NCBI GenBank assembly: GCA_003158585.1
Contig: PMKE01000058.1
Coordinates: 19,326 to 56,495, forward strand
DNA from: Alphaproteobacteria bacterium
GTDB taxonomy: Bacteria > Pseudomonadota > Alphaproteobacteria > Micropepsales > Micropepsaceae
Direction of reading: 5' to 3'
Length of the DNA: 37,170 bases
How positions within the stretch are numbered: the stretch's first letter is position 1; each line of letters begins with the position of its first letter. Below are positions 28,101-37,154 of this stretch, piece after piece. Below the pieces are notes generated by a model. It was not told where the DNA came from. It saw only the letters and a program-made list of their open reading frames with translations, and ran no database searches. Position numbers and translations under genes: made by a program.

Positions 28101-28496
28101 CTTCGAATCCGGCGTCCAGGTGATGACCATGTTGTCCGGCCCCCAGCGCGTGGGAGCCTTGTCGACCACGTCGGAATGGAAAGTCAGCCGCTTGGCGGCC
28201 CCGCCGCCGGCCGGAATGACATAGACGTCTTGATTGCCCTGATAGCTGGCGGTGAAGGCGATCCAGCGGCCGTCGGGAGAATAGCGCGGCATCAGGTCGT
28301 TGCCGGGGTCGGCCGTCAGACGGCTGGCGACGCCGCCGCTGCGCGGCACCTGCCACAGATTGCCGTAGGCCACGAAAACCACTTGGTCGCCGTGGAGTGT
28401 GGGAAACCGCATGAGCGCGCCTGCGCCCGCCGCTTGCGTCAATCCCGCCGCGAGCGCCAGCAACAGCGCCGTCCGGCACCAGCCTTGAATCGTCAT
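25158..28496 (-). CDS. secreted Tricorn-type serine peptidase (S41 family)
   Basis: A 1112-residue Tricorn homologue. ATG 28496 starts a signal peptide ([19 protein letters not shown]) and has AAGAGG upstream; a start 32 codons earlier gives an Arg/Lys-rich run and is rejected. Two beta-propeller regions follow with repeated [20 protein letters not shown] blades (about 35-620), then a helical part, a PDZ domain (about 830-900) and the S41 catalytic domain. Residues aligning with the known Tricorn tetrad are visible: Ser765-His766 (SNSHTY), Ser990-Asp991 (SASDGD) and Glu1048 (IENHGVDPD). The C terminus is a Pro-rich tail. Archaeal Tricorn degrades peptides from the proteasome; with a signal peptide, this one should act in the periplasm. 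It converges on hutH and may feed that pathway. Confidence 0.93.
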   Translation of the reverse strand: MTIQGWCRTALLLALAAGLTQAAGAGALMRFPTLHGDQVVFVAYGNLWQVPRSGGVASRLTADPGNDLMPRYSPDGRWIAFTASYQGNQDVYVIPAGGGAAKRLTFHSDVVDKAPTRWGPDNMVITWTPDSKSIVFLSRRIAWNSWYGQYFAVPVEGGMPKLLPLDRGGLFTYGPDGRSIAYNRIFRNFRTWKRYNGGLAQDVYTYDFDSRKLDRITDWKGTDTAPMWYGRKIYFLSDRDGNRRGNIWVYDLDSKEFREVTHFTDYDIDFPSLGDDAIVFQQGGSLWVLDLPNEQLHRLDVSVPDDGTRTGPRYADAGKAIRASDTAGQTDYALAPNGKRAVFSARGDLFTVPAKHGATRDITNSSNADEDHPSWSPDGRTIAYTTDVSGEQQIAIRPADGGVEKILTHFKSGFLYTPIWSPDSKRLAFSDANHRLWLLDTSSGKTTEVAMDKYGEIHDQSFSPDGRWLAYSLTGSNQQNGIWLYSLDSGKATLVSESMNNDFAPVFSPDGKYLYFLSRRHENPALSESEFNAATLEMSGIYVATLAKGERSPFAPQSDEGAVEQKKDDKAEPWKPGAIKPIKIDLDGLMARAVPVPIPPAVIVSLEARGDKLFYMTTPPATLEGPLPGQKSTLHVYDLKERKDATVVEDIESYSLSADGEKVLYKKSDPGQKFEIVDAKPADDKSKPDELDLTHMRARIEPTREWAEMFDNAWRLQRDLFFNPDMNGVDWQAVHDSYARLLPLAGSREDLNYLIGEAIGELSNSHTYVGGGDDGDPTTAVPTALLGADFALDAASGRYKFAVIYPGDNTRPAYRSPLTEPGVAVHQGDYLLAVNGQELRAPSDPDSLFVGIDDQPVVLTVSDKPNGKRRDVTVQPIKIELSVREKAWIDHNRAMVDRLSGGKIGYVYMSDMDSLGMEQFVRQFYPQIHKQALIFDDRWNGGGFIDQIVLERLRRILVGMTTNREGGAVPIPQELINGPKVCLINEYSASDGDLFPYYFREYGLGPLIGKRTWGGVRGIRGYWGLLDGGYVTIPEDSVYGKQSEWVIENHGVDPDIEVDTDPGQLLAGHDAQLEAAVDHLMEALAKQPQTMPPPPSPRPTYPPAGQVPPPSR

Positions 28497-28668
28497 CGGA
28501 TGCCTCTTTGAACTTTTCGCGCGCCTTTTTCGACGGCGTCCCCGGAGAGTTTTACCAACTCCCGGATCGGGTATCCACGACCGGCCGCTCACGAATGCGC
28601 TACCGGTCAGGCGGCGCGCGCGCTATTAACCGTAACACCGTCGTCTTGGACGCCTCACGTCCGGGCGG

Positions 28669-29616
28669 CTACTGCATCTTTTTGATCTCGACCTGCGGCG
28701 CAAGCTGGGCCACTACGTCCGGCGAGCAGAGACCCGTGCCGGGCGAGAGCAACGCCGCCGCGCCCGCCGCGCAAGCTTGGCGGAAGGCTTCGTCCAAGGG
28801 TTTGCCTCTGGCAAGCGACAGGACGAGCAGTCCCAGGAAACTGTCGCCCGCTCCCACGGTCCCGCGCACCGTCACCGGCACCGGCTTGGCATAGAGCGAC
28901 ACCTCGCGCGTGATCAGCATGGCGCCGTCGGGGCCCATCGTCAGGGCGACGATCTCGGCCTTGCCGTTGACCACCAGATTGCGTGCGGCGGCGAGATACT
29001 TATCGTGATTGTCGGTCTCTTCGCCGATGAGATCGGTGAACTCGCTGAGGCTGGGCTTGACCAGATAGCAGCCGACATCGAGCGCGTGCTTGAGCGGGGG
29101 ACCGGAGGTGTCGAGCACCAGCTTGGCCCCGCCGGCGACACGCAGGCTGCGTGCCAGCCTGGCGTAGAAATCGTGCGGCACGCCGCGAGGCAGGCTGCCG
29201 CTCGCCACTGCGTATCCGCTCGACGCAGCCGCGGTCATCAGTCCGAGCCCGGCGTTCCATTCCTCTTCGCCCAGCGTCGGTCCGGGCAGCACGAAGCGAT
29301 ACTGCTGGCCCGTCTTCAGGTCGTTGGCGGTGAAGTTGGCGCGGCAATCGCGCGCGATCATGAACGACTGATGGCGCACTTCTTCCGCGGCCACCAGGCG
29401 TTCGAGCATGTGGCCCGAGGGCCCGCCCATCGGGAAGATGGCCAGCGGATCGGCTCCGAAGCGCTTCAAGGTACGCGCCACGTTGATGCCGCCGCCGCCC
29501 GGATCGCGCCGCGCCTTCAGGCAGCGGAGCTTGTGCTCGGTCACGATCTCCTTGACCGAGGCGCTGACGTCGATCGCCGGGTTCATGGTCAGGGTGACGA
29601 TGTGCTCAGTTTTCAT
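28669..29616 (-). CDS. pfkB: 6-phosphofructokinase II (PfkB family)
   Basis: A 315-residue ribokinase-fold sugar kinase. The beginning TLTMNPAIDVSASVKEIVTEHKLRC, the GGGGINVARTL motif (about 40-50), IFPMGGPSGHMLERL, the QYRFVLPGP segment, ASGSLPRGVP, VKPSLSEF, and GTVGAGDSFLG with the catalytic Asp258 follow E. coli PfkB closely, more than 1-phosphofructokinase FruK or tagatose-6-phosphate kinase. It would phosphorylate fructose-6-phosphate in glycolysis. The start ATG overlaps the stop of the upstream TetR gene (ATGA), so it is probably controlled by that regulator. No sugar transport genes are nearby. Confidence 0.9.
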   Translation of the reverse strand: MKTEHIVTLTMNPAIDVSASVKEIVTEHKLRCLKARRDPGGGGINVARTLKRFGADPLAIFPMGGPSGHMLERLVAAEEVRHQSFMIARDCRANFTANDLKTGQQYRFVLPGPTLGEEEWNAGLGLMTAAASSGYAVASGSLPRGVPHDFYARLARSLRVAGGAKLVLDTSGPPLKHALDVGCYLVKPSLSEFTDLIGEETDNHDKYLAAARNLVVNGKAEIVALTMGPDGAMLITREVSLYAKPVPVTVRGTVGAGDSFLGLLVLSLARGKPLDEAFRQACAAGAAALLSPGTGLCSPDVVAQLAPQVEIKKMQ

Positions 29617-30242
29617 TCCCGTCCTCTATTGGCCCGAAACCCTTCTCCCAAGGCGCGCATGGCCTCCGAAACGATCCGGTCGATACCATATTGCGGGCAA
29701 TGCTTGTAAGCGGGCGAGAGCTTGTTGGCGAGATGTAAGGTCACAGCGCCGTGCAGGGCGGACCACATGACCAGGCCGATCAACTCGGGGTCGCCGGAAA
29801 TCAGTCCTTCCTCGGCAAAGGCGCGGATATGCGAGGTCATCTGGTCGCGCGCCCGCGTCATGGCGCGGACGAGGTCCGGGTAGGTGTCCTCGGCCGGCTG
29901 CGACAAATCGAACATCAGCTTGTAGGAGGCGGGTTCCTCCAGCGCGAATCGAACATAGGCCTCGCGTTTGGCGACGGCCCGTTCCAGGACGGTGCCCGGC
30001 CGGTCGTAGGCCTTTTCGAGCGTATCGGCGAAGCGGTCGAAGGCGTGCGCCCGCACCGCCGCCAGGATGTCCTGCTTGTCCCGGAAATAGCGGTAGGGGG
30101 TCATGGCGCTGACCCCAAGCTCTGCCGCCAGTTCGCGCATGGTGACCCCTTGCGGGCCCTTGGCGGCGAACAGGCGTGCGGCCGTTTCGCAGACGCGGTC
30201 GCGGAAGCCGGAAACATCGCTATCGCTCAAGACGCGGGGCAA
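29613..30242 (-). CDS. TetR-family regulator of the pfkB operon
   Basis: A 209-residue TetR protein. The HTH domain covers about residues 12-60 (FRDRVCETAARLFAAKG, then TMRELAAELGVSAMTPYRYFRDKQDILAAV). The C-terminal half (YVRFALEEPASYKLMFDLSQ, then LIGLVMWSALHGAVTLHLANKL) is of the WHG/TetR_C_33 type found in many uncharacterised regulators. The start is TTG at 30242, with CGGAG six bases upstream and a leader of about 23 bases after a TATAAT box. It is coupled to pfkB downstream. A 28-bp near-palindrome next to the promoter is its likely operator. The effector is not predictable. Confidence 0.9.
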   Translation of the reverse strand: MPRVLSDSDVSGFRDRVCETAARLFAAKGPQGVTMRELAAELGVSAMTPYRYFRDKQDILAAVRAHAFDRFADTLEKAYDRPGTVLERAVAKREAYVRFALEEPASYKLMFDLSQPAEDTYPDLVRAMTRARDQMTSHIRAFAEEGLISGDPELIGLVMWSALHGAVTLHLANKLSPAYKHCPQYGIDRIVSEAMRALGEGFRANRGRE

Positions 30243-30271
30243 GGCGGACTCCGAATCTATATGTCCTGGGG

Positions 30272-30305
30272 ATTATAGCTTACATAATAAATTTATCACG
30301 TAAGC
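30272..30305 (-). promoter_or_regulatory. TetR-pfkB promoter with 28-bp operator
   Basis: GCTTAC (30278-30283) and GTAAGC (30300-30305) are the outer arms of a palindrome centred between 30291 and 30292, whose core is ATAAATTTAT; 12 of 14 positions per half match. A perfect TATAAT on the minus strand (30277-30272) directly abuts it, so the operator occupies the -35/spacer region. It is also about 62 bases upstream of the metallophosphoesterase gene and may control both directions. Confidence 0.75.
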
Positions 30306-30366
30306 AATGTTCCTGATGAGTTGTAGGGTTATCGCACCGTCGCGTTCGGGGCCGCATACTAAGGCC

Positions 30367-31869
30367 ATGCCTCTCCGATTCTCCCTGCTCGCCGCGTCGA
30401 TCCTCGTCCTGGCTCTCGGTCAGGATGCCGACGCCGCCAAGCGCCCCCGTCACCCCAAGCCGCGAACGGTCGAGGTGACCGCAATAATCGACACCGGCGT
30501 GGTCATCGCACAGGAGGGATCGCTGCGTTCGGCATGGGTCCAGTACGGCCCGGGCGGCATTCTCGAAGCGCGCGCGGTCGTGGACGGTGACGCCTGCCCG
30601 ACGATTTTTATCGACCTGAAAGAATCGATTATGCAGCCGCGGGCTGCAGCGGATGCCGGCTTCCTCACCACCTGCAGGGCTGCCATCCCGACCGGCACCA
30701 GACAGGCCGCACTCGCGTTCCGTCGCTACAACTCGCCGCCGCCGGTAATCGGTGCGGGTGAGGCTGCCTGGAAGGAATGGATCGAAAAAGAGATCGGCAT
30801 TCCGGTTCCCGGTCCGAAAGCCAACGAATTCGATCGGCAACGCTGGCTTGACCAGATGGCCGAGCATGTAAAGTACGACGTCGTTCCGCTTGCTCTTCCG
30901 ACCCTCGATCCGCAGCGCATCGTGGTTCTCGGCGACACGGGCTGCCGGATCAAAGGCACTTCTCTTCAAGACTGTAGCGACCCCGAGAAGTGGCCGTTCG
31001 CGCGGATCGCGGCCGAAGCGGCGAAGCTGAAGCCAAACCTCGTCATTCATGTCGGCGATTACCTCTACAGAGAAAGCGCCTGTCCGGCGAATTTCGCCGG
31101 CTGCCGAGGCACGCCCTGGGGCGACAACTGGCCGACCTGGGATGCCGATTTCTTCAAGCCCGCGGGGCCCTTGCTGGCCGCGGCTCCCTGGATCATCGTC
31201 CGGGGCAACCATGAGGAATGCAGCCGGGCCGGTCCGGGCTGGCTGCGCCTCTTGGGACCGGCACCTTATGTTGCCGGCGCGCCCTGCACCGGGCACCTGC
31301 CGTCCTATTCGGTGCCGCTCGGCACTCTGAATCTCGTCGTCATGGACAATGCGGATGCGCCCGAAGAGAGCGTCGTCGCCGACGCGGTGCCTGCCTATCG
31401 CAGCGAGATCGCGGCGCTGGCGCGCGAGCCGGTGCCGAGCTGGCTTGTCCTGCACCGTCCCATCTGGGCGCCCATCACCGGTCCCTTGGGAATCCCCGTC
31501 GGCGGCAATCTCACCATGATGGCGGCCGTGCCGGATGGCATCCCTTCGCCGGTGGAACTGATGCTGGCCGGACACATTCACACCTTCGAAGCCATCAACT
31601 ACCGCCAAAACGATCATGTCCCGCCGCAGATCGTGGCCGGCTTCGGCGGCGACATGCTCGACCCGACCCCGTCGAACCTGAGAGGCACTGTCTTCCAGGG
31701 CGATTCGGGCGTCCGGATCGCCGACGGCCTTTCGATCGGCGGCTTCGGCTTCCTGCTGATGACCAGGACGGACGAGGGTTGGATGATCGATGTCCACGAC
31801 GCGCACGGCCGGATCGAGCGCACCTGCCTCTTCCATGCCGGAAGCGTCGACTGCCCGGTGCGCCGCTGA
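30367..31869 (+). CDS. secreted metallophosphoesterase
   Basis: A 500-residue calcineurin-like phosphoesterase. ATG 30367 begins a signal peptide (RFSLLAASILVLALG, cleavage near AADA/AAK) and follows AAGG; a start 20 codons upstream would bury it and is rejected. The dinuclear metal motifs are in order: GDTG at 189, GDY at 230, GNHE at 280, a His in LHRPIW, and GHIHTFE at 402. Several Cys residues (CRIK, DCS, ACPANFAGC) suggest disulphides in the periplasm. The region before the catalytic domain (about 25-180) is not recognised. The substrate is unknown. It is divergent from the TetR-pfkB operon and shares its control region. Confidence 0.85.
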   Translation: MPLRFSLLAASILVLALGQDADAAKRPRHPKPRTVEVTAIIDTGVVIAQEGSLRSAWVQYGPGGILEARAVVDGDACPTIFIDLKESIMQPRAAADAGFLTTCRAAIPTGTRQAALAFRRYNSPPPVIGAGEAAWKEWIEKEIGIPVPGPKANEFDRQRWLDQMAEHVKYDVVPLALPTLDPQRIVVLGDTGCRIKGTSLQDCSDPEKWPFARIAAEAAKLKPNLVIHVGDYLYRESACPANFAGCRGTPWGDNWPTWDADFFKPAGPLLAAAPWIIVRGNHEECSRAGPGWLRLLGPAPYVAGAPCTGHLPSYSVPLGTLNLVVMDNADAPEESVVADAVPAYRSEIAALAREPVPSWLVLHRPIWAPITGPLGIPVGGNLTMMAAVPDGIPSPVELMLAGHIHTFEAINYRQNDHVPPQIVAGFGGDMLDPTPSNLRGTVFQGDSGVRIADGLSIGGFGFLLMTRTDEGWMIDVHDAHGRIERTCLFHAGSVDCPVRR

Positions 31870-32025
31870 CCGCCCCTAACGTCACTGCGTTGCAGCAGCG
31901 AATATATATTTTTCGACGCTTTCTCCCGGACACGGCTCTGCCATGATTGCGGATGACGCTGGCGCAATTGCCGCGGACGGGCCGCGGCGATAGTCTCTGA
32001 ACGGGCTACAAATTGGGGGTGCGAT

Positions 32026-35000
32026 ATGGGTGAATATCGTAAATGGATTCTTATAGGCGGCGGCGTTCTCGTCTCCGTCGTTTTGGCCGTCGTCGTGACG
32101 CTGTATGTGCTGGGCGGCAGACATACCGCCGGCGGCGTCGCCAAGGACCAGGGACTCTTCTCGCGCATCGCCGGAGGCTTCACTTATCTCAGCTCCGGCA
32201 TCGCACCCGAAACGGCCGTGGCGGCCGGCGAGTTCGTCTTCTACAGAGTCGACATCGACACGACCAAGGCCGAACCCGAGGCGTGCCTCGTCTTCACCGC
32301 CGCCCTCGATGCCACGGGACATACCCACTACGAAGACTACTTCACCATCGATCCCGCGACGCGCGTCGCCGCGCACGTCGTCGATCAGCGGCTCTGCCTG
32401 TCGGGTCTCGACTTCAGCAAGACCTACAACGTCACGCTCAAGACGGGTCTGCCTTCGGCTACAGGCGAAAAGCTGCTCGAGGACGAAACGGTTCCCGTCG
32501 AGTTGCGCGACAAGCCCTCCATCGTCCAGTTCAACGGCGGCATCATCCTGCCGCGCCAGAACATCCAGGGCGTTCCGATCACCACCGTCAACGTCTCCAA
32601 GATCAAGCTCAAGCTGATCCGCGTCGGCGACCGTCTGCTGTCGCAGATCGAAAGCGGCACGGTGGACGAGACCTCGCTCTATTCCTGGAGCGCCAACGAA
32701 ATTCAGAACAACCAGGGCTCTCTGATCTGGCAGGGCACGGTGGACGTCGCCAACGTCAAGAACGACACCGTCGTGACGCTGATCCCGATCGATCAGGTGC
32801 TCAAGAACCGCAAGCCCGGCGCCTATGTGCTGATCGCCTGGGACGCCAACAAGAAAATCGATACCGAAAACGAGGACAACGACTGGCAGTCGGGCGAGAT
32901 GGCCGAACAATGGGTCGTCGATTCCGACATGGCGCTGACCACCTTCAAGGGCGCGAACGGGCTCACCGTCTTCGTGCGCTCCTATGCCAACGCCAAGCCG
33001 CTCTCGGGGGTCAAGCTCTCCCTTGTCGCCCGCAACAACAACGAGCTGGCCGTCGTCAAGACGGATTCGGACGGACGCGCCGATTTCGACGCGGGCCTGA
33101 TGCGCGCCAAGGGCGGCGACGAACCTGTCGTGGTCATGGCCTATGGCGACGACGGAGAATTCAGCTTCATCGACCTGCGCCGCTCCGCCTTCGACCTCAC
33201 CGACCGCGGGGTCGGCGGGCGCGAAGTGCCCGGACCGCTCGATGCCTATCTCTACACCGAACGCGGCGTCTACCGTGCGGGCGAGACCGTGTATCTCACC
33301 GCCATGCTGCGCGACCGCGTCGGCGCGGCTGCGTCTGCACCGCTGACGCTCGTCGCCACCCGTCCCGACAGCATGGAAGTGAGCCGCACCACGATTCCCG
33401 GCAACGCCCTGTTGGCGGGCACCGCCACCTGGAAGCTGCCGCTGTCCTCCAGTGCGCCGCACGGACGCTGGCAGATCGCCGCCTTTGTCGACACTTCGAA
33501 GGATGCCGATCCCGTCGGGCGCGTGCAGTTCGACGTGCAGGATTTCGTGCCGCAGAAGCTGAAGGTCTCGCTCACCGTCCTCACCAAGAGCGTGAAACCC
33601 GGCGAAACCATCAAAGTGCGTGCCGAAAGCAGGTTCCTTTACGGCGCACCTGCCAGCGGCCTCTCGGGCGAAGGCGAAGCACGCATCACCACGGACCGCA
33701 CCCCGTTCGACAATTACAAAGGCTGGCAGTTCGGCCGCGCCGACGACACCTTCTCGGACGTCGACGTCCAGATGGATGTGCCGGAAACCGATGCGGCGGG
33801 CGCCACTGTTGTCACGGGCACGGTCGGCGAACTCACCGACACCACCTTGCCGCTCAAGGCGATGGTCAAGGTTGCCATCCACGAACCCGGCGGCCGAACG
33901 ACGGCCAAGACCGTGGAAATCCCGGTACGCAATCACGACGTGCTGATCGGCATCGATCCCGATTTCGACGGCATGTCGGTTGCCGAAGGCCAGCGGGCCG
34001 GCTTCCGCATCATCGCGCTCGATTCGGACGGCAAACGCATTGCGCTGTCCGGCGTGACCTATTCCTGGGTGCGCGAGGACACGAGCTATCAGTGGTACCA
34101 GGACAACGGTTCCTGGAAATACAAGTCCACGACACGCGACCGGCTGATCACCTCCGGCACCATGAAGATCGGCGACGGGGCTCCCGTGAAATTGAGCCAG
34201 GCCATGTCCTGGGGCACCTACCGCCTCACGCTCGCCGACCCGAGGTCGGGCGCCTCCAGTTCGTACCGCTACTATTCCGGCTGGGCGGCATCCAGCGCGG
34301 GCGACCGTCCGGACCGCATTCCGGTGGCGGCCGACAGGCCGAGCTATCGCGCCGGCGACGTCGCGCATGTGCGCATCAAGCCGTCCGCGGACGGCAGGGC
34401 GCTTATCGTCGTGGCGGGGGACAAAGTGTTCTCCTCGAAGACGATCGACGTTCCCGCAGGCGGCACGACGATCGAAATTCCCGTGTCCTCCGATTGGGGC
34501 GCGGGCGCCTATGTGCTGGTGACGGATTACCGTCCGCTCGACGCCGCCACGGGGCACGAGCCGGTACGGTCGGTCGGGCTGGTCTGGCTTTCGCTCGACA
34601 ACGGGCCTCGCACCCTCGCGACGCTGATCGGCGGGCCAAAGAAAATACTGCCCGGCCGGACGATCAATCTGCCGATCCAGGTCAAGGGATTGGCGCCCGG
34701 CGAGAGCGGCTTCCTGACGCTCGCCGCGGTCGACGAAGGCATCCTGCAACTCACCGATTTCAAATCGCCCGATCCGAACGGCTACTACTTCGGCAAGCGC
34801 CGCCTCGGCGTCGAGATGCGCGACGATTACGGCCGTCTCATCAAGGCGGAAAGGGGCGCGGTCGGCGCCATGCGCGAAGGCGGCGACGCCTTCGGCGGCC
34901 GTTCGCTGGCCGTCGTACCGATCAAGACCGTGTCGTTGTTCTCGGGGCTGGTACGAATCGGTGCGAACGGGATGGTGAACGTCCCGATCAATGTTCCCGA

Positions 35001-36948
35001 TTTCAACGGCGAGCTTCGGCTGATGGCCGTCGCCGTGAGCGGGGGCAAGCTCGGTCATGCGGATCGGCCGCTCACCGTGCGCGATCCCGTGGTGGCCGAC
35101 ATCGTGCTGCCGCGGTTCCTGGCGCCCGGCGACAAGGCGCAGGCCGCCCTCAACCTGAACAACGTGGAAGGCAGGCCCGGCGACTACGTGGCCACCATCA
35201 CGGCCGGCGGACCCGTCGGCTTGGCAGGCGGCGCACGCACTGTCGTCACGCAACATCTGAACGCGGGTCAGCGAGTCCTCGTCCCGGTCGAAGTCAACGG
35301 CACCGGTATGGGTATCGCCAGTGTCACGTTGAAGCTTACGGGACCTGCCGGGTTCTCCGTGACCCATTCCTGGCAGATCGAAGTGCGCAGTCCGCAGTTC
35401 GATATCGCGCGCGACGAAACCGCCCTGCTTCCGGCAGGCGCCAGTTACGTCGCCAACAAAGCCATCGTCGCGGACATCGTGCGCGGCAGCCAGACGGTCG
35501 TGCTGACCGTGTCGGCGGCGCACGGCTTCACCAACGTGCCGGGCCTCTTGAAATGGCTCGACAAGTATCCCTATGGCTGCATCGAGCAGACGTCGAGCCG
35601 CGCCATGCCGCTCCTGTTCTTCAACGATCTGGCGGATTTGGCGGGCCTGCCGAGGGACAATGCCCTGCGCGACCGCGAACAGCATGCGGTCGATGCCGTG
35701 CTCGACATGCAGAACCCCGGCGGCAATTTCGGCATGTGGGGGCCGGGAGCCGACGCCGAACCCTGGATCAGTGCCTTCGCTCTCGATTTCCTGATGCAGG
35801 CGAAGGAGAAGGGCTACGTCGTTCCGAACGACGCCCTGCGCCGCGGCAATGCGTGGCTGAAGCGCACCGCGTCCTCCAGTTCCTTCGACGATGCGACGCG
35901 CGCCTATGCGTTCTATCTCTTGGCGCGCGCCGGACAGGTGAACATCTCCGATCTGCGTTATTTCAGCGACACGCGCGGGCCGGAATGGAACACCGTCATC
36001 GCGGCGGCGCTGACGGGCGCCGCGGCCTCCGAAGTGGGCGACCGTTCGCGCACCGTCTACGGCTTCAACCGGGCGCGGCAGATCCTCGGCAAAGCCAAAC
36101 CCAACACCTACCCGGTGACGGATTACGGCTCGTTGTTGCGCGATCTGGCAGCGGCGACCGCACTGGCGGCGGAAAGCGGGCAGGCGCAGCTCATCCCGGC
36201 GTTCCTCTCCAGGAGCGACACGATCGACATGCGGCTCAACTGGACGACGACCCAGGAGAAGGCCTGGATGCTGCGTGCCGCCTACGAGCTGACGCGGCAG
36301 AAGACGCGTCTCAACATCCTGGTGAACGGCCAGCCGGCACAACCGCGCGTCGGCGCGATCCGGCTGTCGCCGACTTACAGCCAGTTGGAGACGGCCATCA
36401 CAGTCGTGAACAGGGGCGATGCCCCGGTGTGGCGGACGATCTCGGTGCAGGGCACCCCGATCGCGCCGCTTCCGGCGCTCGCCAGCGGCGTGAGCCTGAC
36501 CAAATCGGCCTGGACGCTTTCGGGCTCGCCGGCCGATCTTCGGGGCCTGCATCAGAACGATCGGGTGATCATCGAACTCAGCGGCCGGTTCACCAACAAC
36601 TTCGCACGGCAGGTTGGAGTGATCGATCTGTTGCCGGCCGGTTTCGAGATCGAACAGGCGTTGAAGGGCGACGAAGGCAAGCCCTACAACCTGACCGATC
36701 CGCTGACCGACCTGAGCATCGCCGACAAGCGTGACGACCGCTTCATCGCGGCCTTCACCATCGGCTCCCGGTACAGCAGCTACGACAACCGGAACGCCGC
36801 CGAACCGCAGCCCTACTTCCATGTGGCCTATGTCGTGCGGGCGGTGACGGCGGGAACCTTCGTGATGCCGGCGGGTATCGTGGAGGATATGTATGCGCCG
36901 GGTGTCATGGGCCGGACCACGATGGGGAGCATTACGATCAAGCCGTGA
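32026..36948 (+). CDS. bacterial alpha-2-macroglobulin with intact thioester
   Basis: A 1640-residue bacterial alpha-2-macroglobulin (A2M), an envelope protein thought to trap foreign proteases through a reactive thioester. It begins with an uncleaved-looking membrane anchor (residues 8-28, WILIGGGVLVSVVLAVVVTLYVLG) and no lipobox Cys, unlike the lipoprotein type of E. coli YfhM. MG domains follow: the MG2-like YLYTERGVYRAGETVYLTAMLRDR near 410, then the A2M segment with LAAVDEGILQLTDF. The thioester motif is complete, Cys1185-Ile-Glu-Gln1188 in YPYGCIEQTSSR, within an alpha-helical TED. A C-terminal region follows from about 1430. Family members often sit beside pbpC (penicillin-binding protein 1C); the next gene here is a small membrane protein, and pbpC may lie beyond the window. 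Confidence 0.93.
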   Translation: MGEYRKWILIGGGVLVSVVLAVVVTLYVLGGRHTAGGVAKDQGLFSRIAGGFTYLSSGIAPETAVAAGEFVFYRVDIDTTKAEPEACLVFTAALDATGHTHYEDYFTIDPATRVAAHVVDQRLCLSGLDFSKTYNVTLKTGLPSATGEKLLEDETVPVELRDKPSIVQFNGGIILPRQNIQGVPITTVNVSKIKLKLIRVGDRLLSQIESGTVDETSLYSWSANEIQNNQGSLIWQGTVDVANVKNDTVVTLIPIDQVLKNRKPGAYVLIAWDANKKIDTENEDNDWQSGEMAEQWVVDSDMALTTFKGANGLTVFVRSYANAKPLSGVKLSLVARNNNELAVVKTDSDGRADFDAGLMRAKGGDEPVVVMAYGDDGEFSFIDLRRSAFDLTDRGVGGREVPGPLDAYLYTERGVYRAGETVYLTAMLRDRVGAAASAPLTLVATRPDSMEVSRTTIPGNALLAGTATWKLPLSSSAPHGRWQIAAFVDTSKDADPVGRVQFDVQDFVPQKLKVSLTVLTKSVKPGETIKVRAESRFLYGAPASGLSGEGEARITTDRTPFDNYKGWQFGRADDTFSDVDVQMDVPETDAAGATVVTGTVGELTDTTLPLKAMVKVAIHEPGGRTTAKTVEIPVRNHDVLIGIDPDFDGMSVAEGQRAGFRIIALDSDGKRIALSGVTYSWVREDTSYQWYQDNGSWKYKSTTRDRLITSGTMKIGDGAPVKLSQAMSWGTYRLTLADPRSGASSSYRYYSGWAASSAGDRPDRIPVAADRPSYRAGDVAHVRIKPSADGRALIVVAGDKVFSSKTIDVPAGGTTIEIPVSSDWGAGAYVLVTDYRPLDAATGHEPVRSVGLVWLSLDNGPRTLATLIGGPKKILPGRTINLPIQVKGLAPGESGFLTLAAVDEGILQLTDFKSPDPNGYYFGKRRLGVEMRDDYGRLIKAERGAVGAMREGGDAFGGRSLAVVPIKTVSLFSGLVRIGANGMVNVPINVPDFNGELRLMAVAVSGGKLGHADRPLTVRDPVVADIVLPRFLAPGDKAQAALNLNNVEGRPGDYVATITAGGPVGLAGGARTVVTQHLNAGQRVLVPVEVNGTGMGIASVTLKLTGPAGFSVTHSWQIEVRSPQFDIARDETALLPAGASYVANKAIVADIVRGSQTVVLTVSAAHGFTNVPGLLKWLDKYPYGCIEQTSSRAMPLLFFNDLADLAGLPRDNALRDREQHAVDAVLDMQNPGGNFGMWGPGADAEPWISAFALDFLMQAKEKGYVVPNDALRRGNAWLKRTASSSSFDDATRAYAFYLLARAGQVNISDLRYFSDTRGPEWNTVIAAALTGAAASEVGDRSRTVYGFNRARQILGKAKPNTYPVTDYGSLLRDLAAATALAAESGQAQLIPAFLSRSDTIDMRLNWTTTQEKAWMLRAAYELTRQKTRLNILVNGQPAQPRVGAIRLSPTYSQLETAITVVNRGDAPVWRTISVQGTPIAPLPALASGVSLTKSAWTLSGSPADLRGLHQNDRVIIELSGRFTNNFARQVGVIDLLPAGFEIEQALKGDEGKPYNLTDPLTDLSIADKRDDRFIAAFTIGSRYSSYDNRNAAEPQPYFHVAYVVRAVTAGTFVMPAGIVEDMYAPGVMGRTTMGSITIKP

Positions 36949-37133
36949 GGTTGACGAACTCGAAGTTCTGGCTCTTGGGCGCCGCGTACTGGATCGTGGT
37001 CGCGGCGCTGTTCGGCGGTGCGTTGCAGATGTGGCCGCATCTGCATGAGTCGCAGCCGTTCTTCTATGCGGCAATCCTGGGTGCCGTCGCCGGAGGTTTT
37101 GCAGTCGTTTATTTGTTCAAGGCGAAGTCATGA
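36945..37133 (+). CDS. small two-helix membrane protein
   Basis: A 62-residue protein whose GTG start overlaps the A2M stop by four bases (GTGA). Two hydrophobic segments are clear: about residues 8-27 (FWLLGAAYWIVVAALFGGAL) and 40-58 (FYAAILGAVAGGFAVVYLF), ending in a basic KAKS. No family is recognised. Coupling to the A2M gene suggests it assists or anchors that system; this is inference. Confidence 0.72.
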   Translation: MRLTNSKFWLLGAAYWIVVAALFGGALQMWPHLHESQPFFYAAILGAVAGGFAVVYLFKAKS

Positions 37134-37154
37134 GGCAAAGGCGTTTTCTTTCCT

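Noticed and set aside
24495-28511. 1338-codon plus-strand frame overlapping hutH and the Tricorn gene
   Set aside because: It runs across two identified genes on opposite strands and shows no family motifs.
28497-28592. 32-residue extension of the Tricorn peptidase
   Set aside because: It would bury the signal peptide behind a KRRAKSSKR-like run; AAGAGG supports ATG 28496.
31882-37074. 1730-codon open frame on the minus strand opposite the A2M gene
   Set aside because: It is Arg/His/Gly/Asp-rich without domain motifs and mirrors a confidently identified gene; long antisense frames are expected at high GC with this codon bias.
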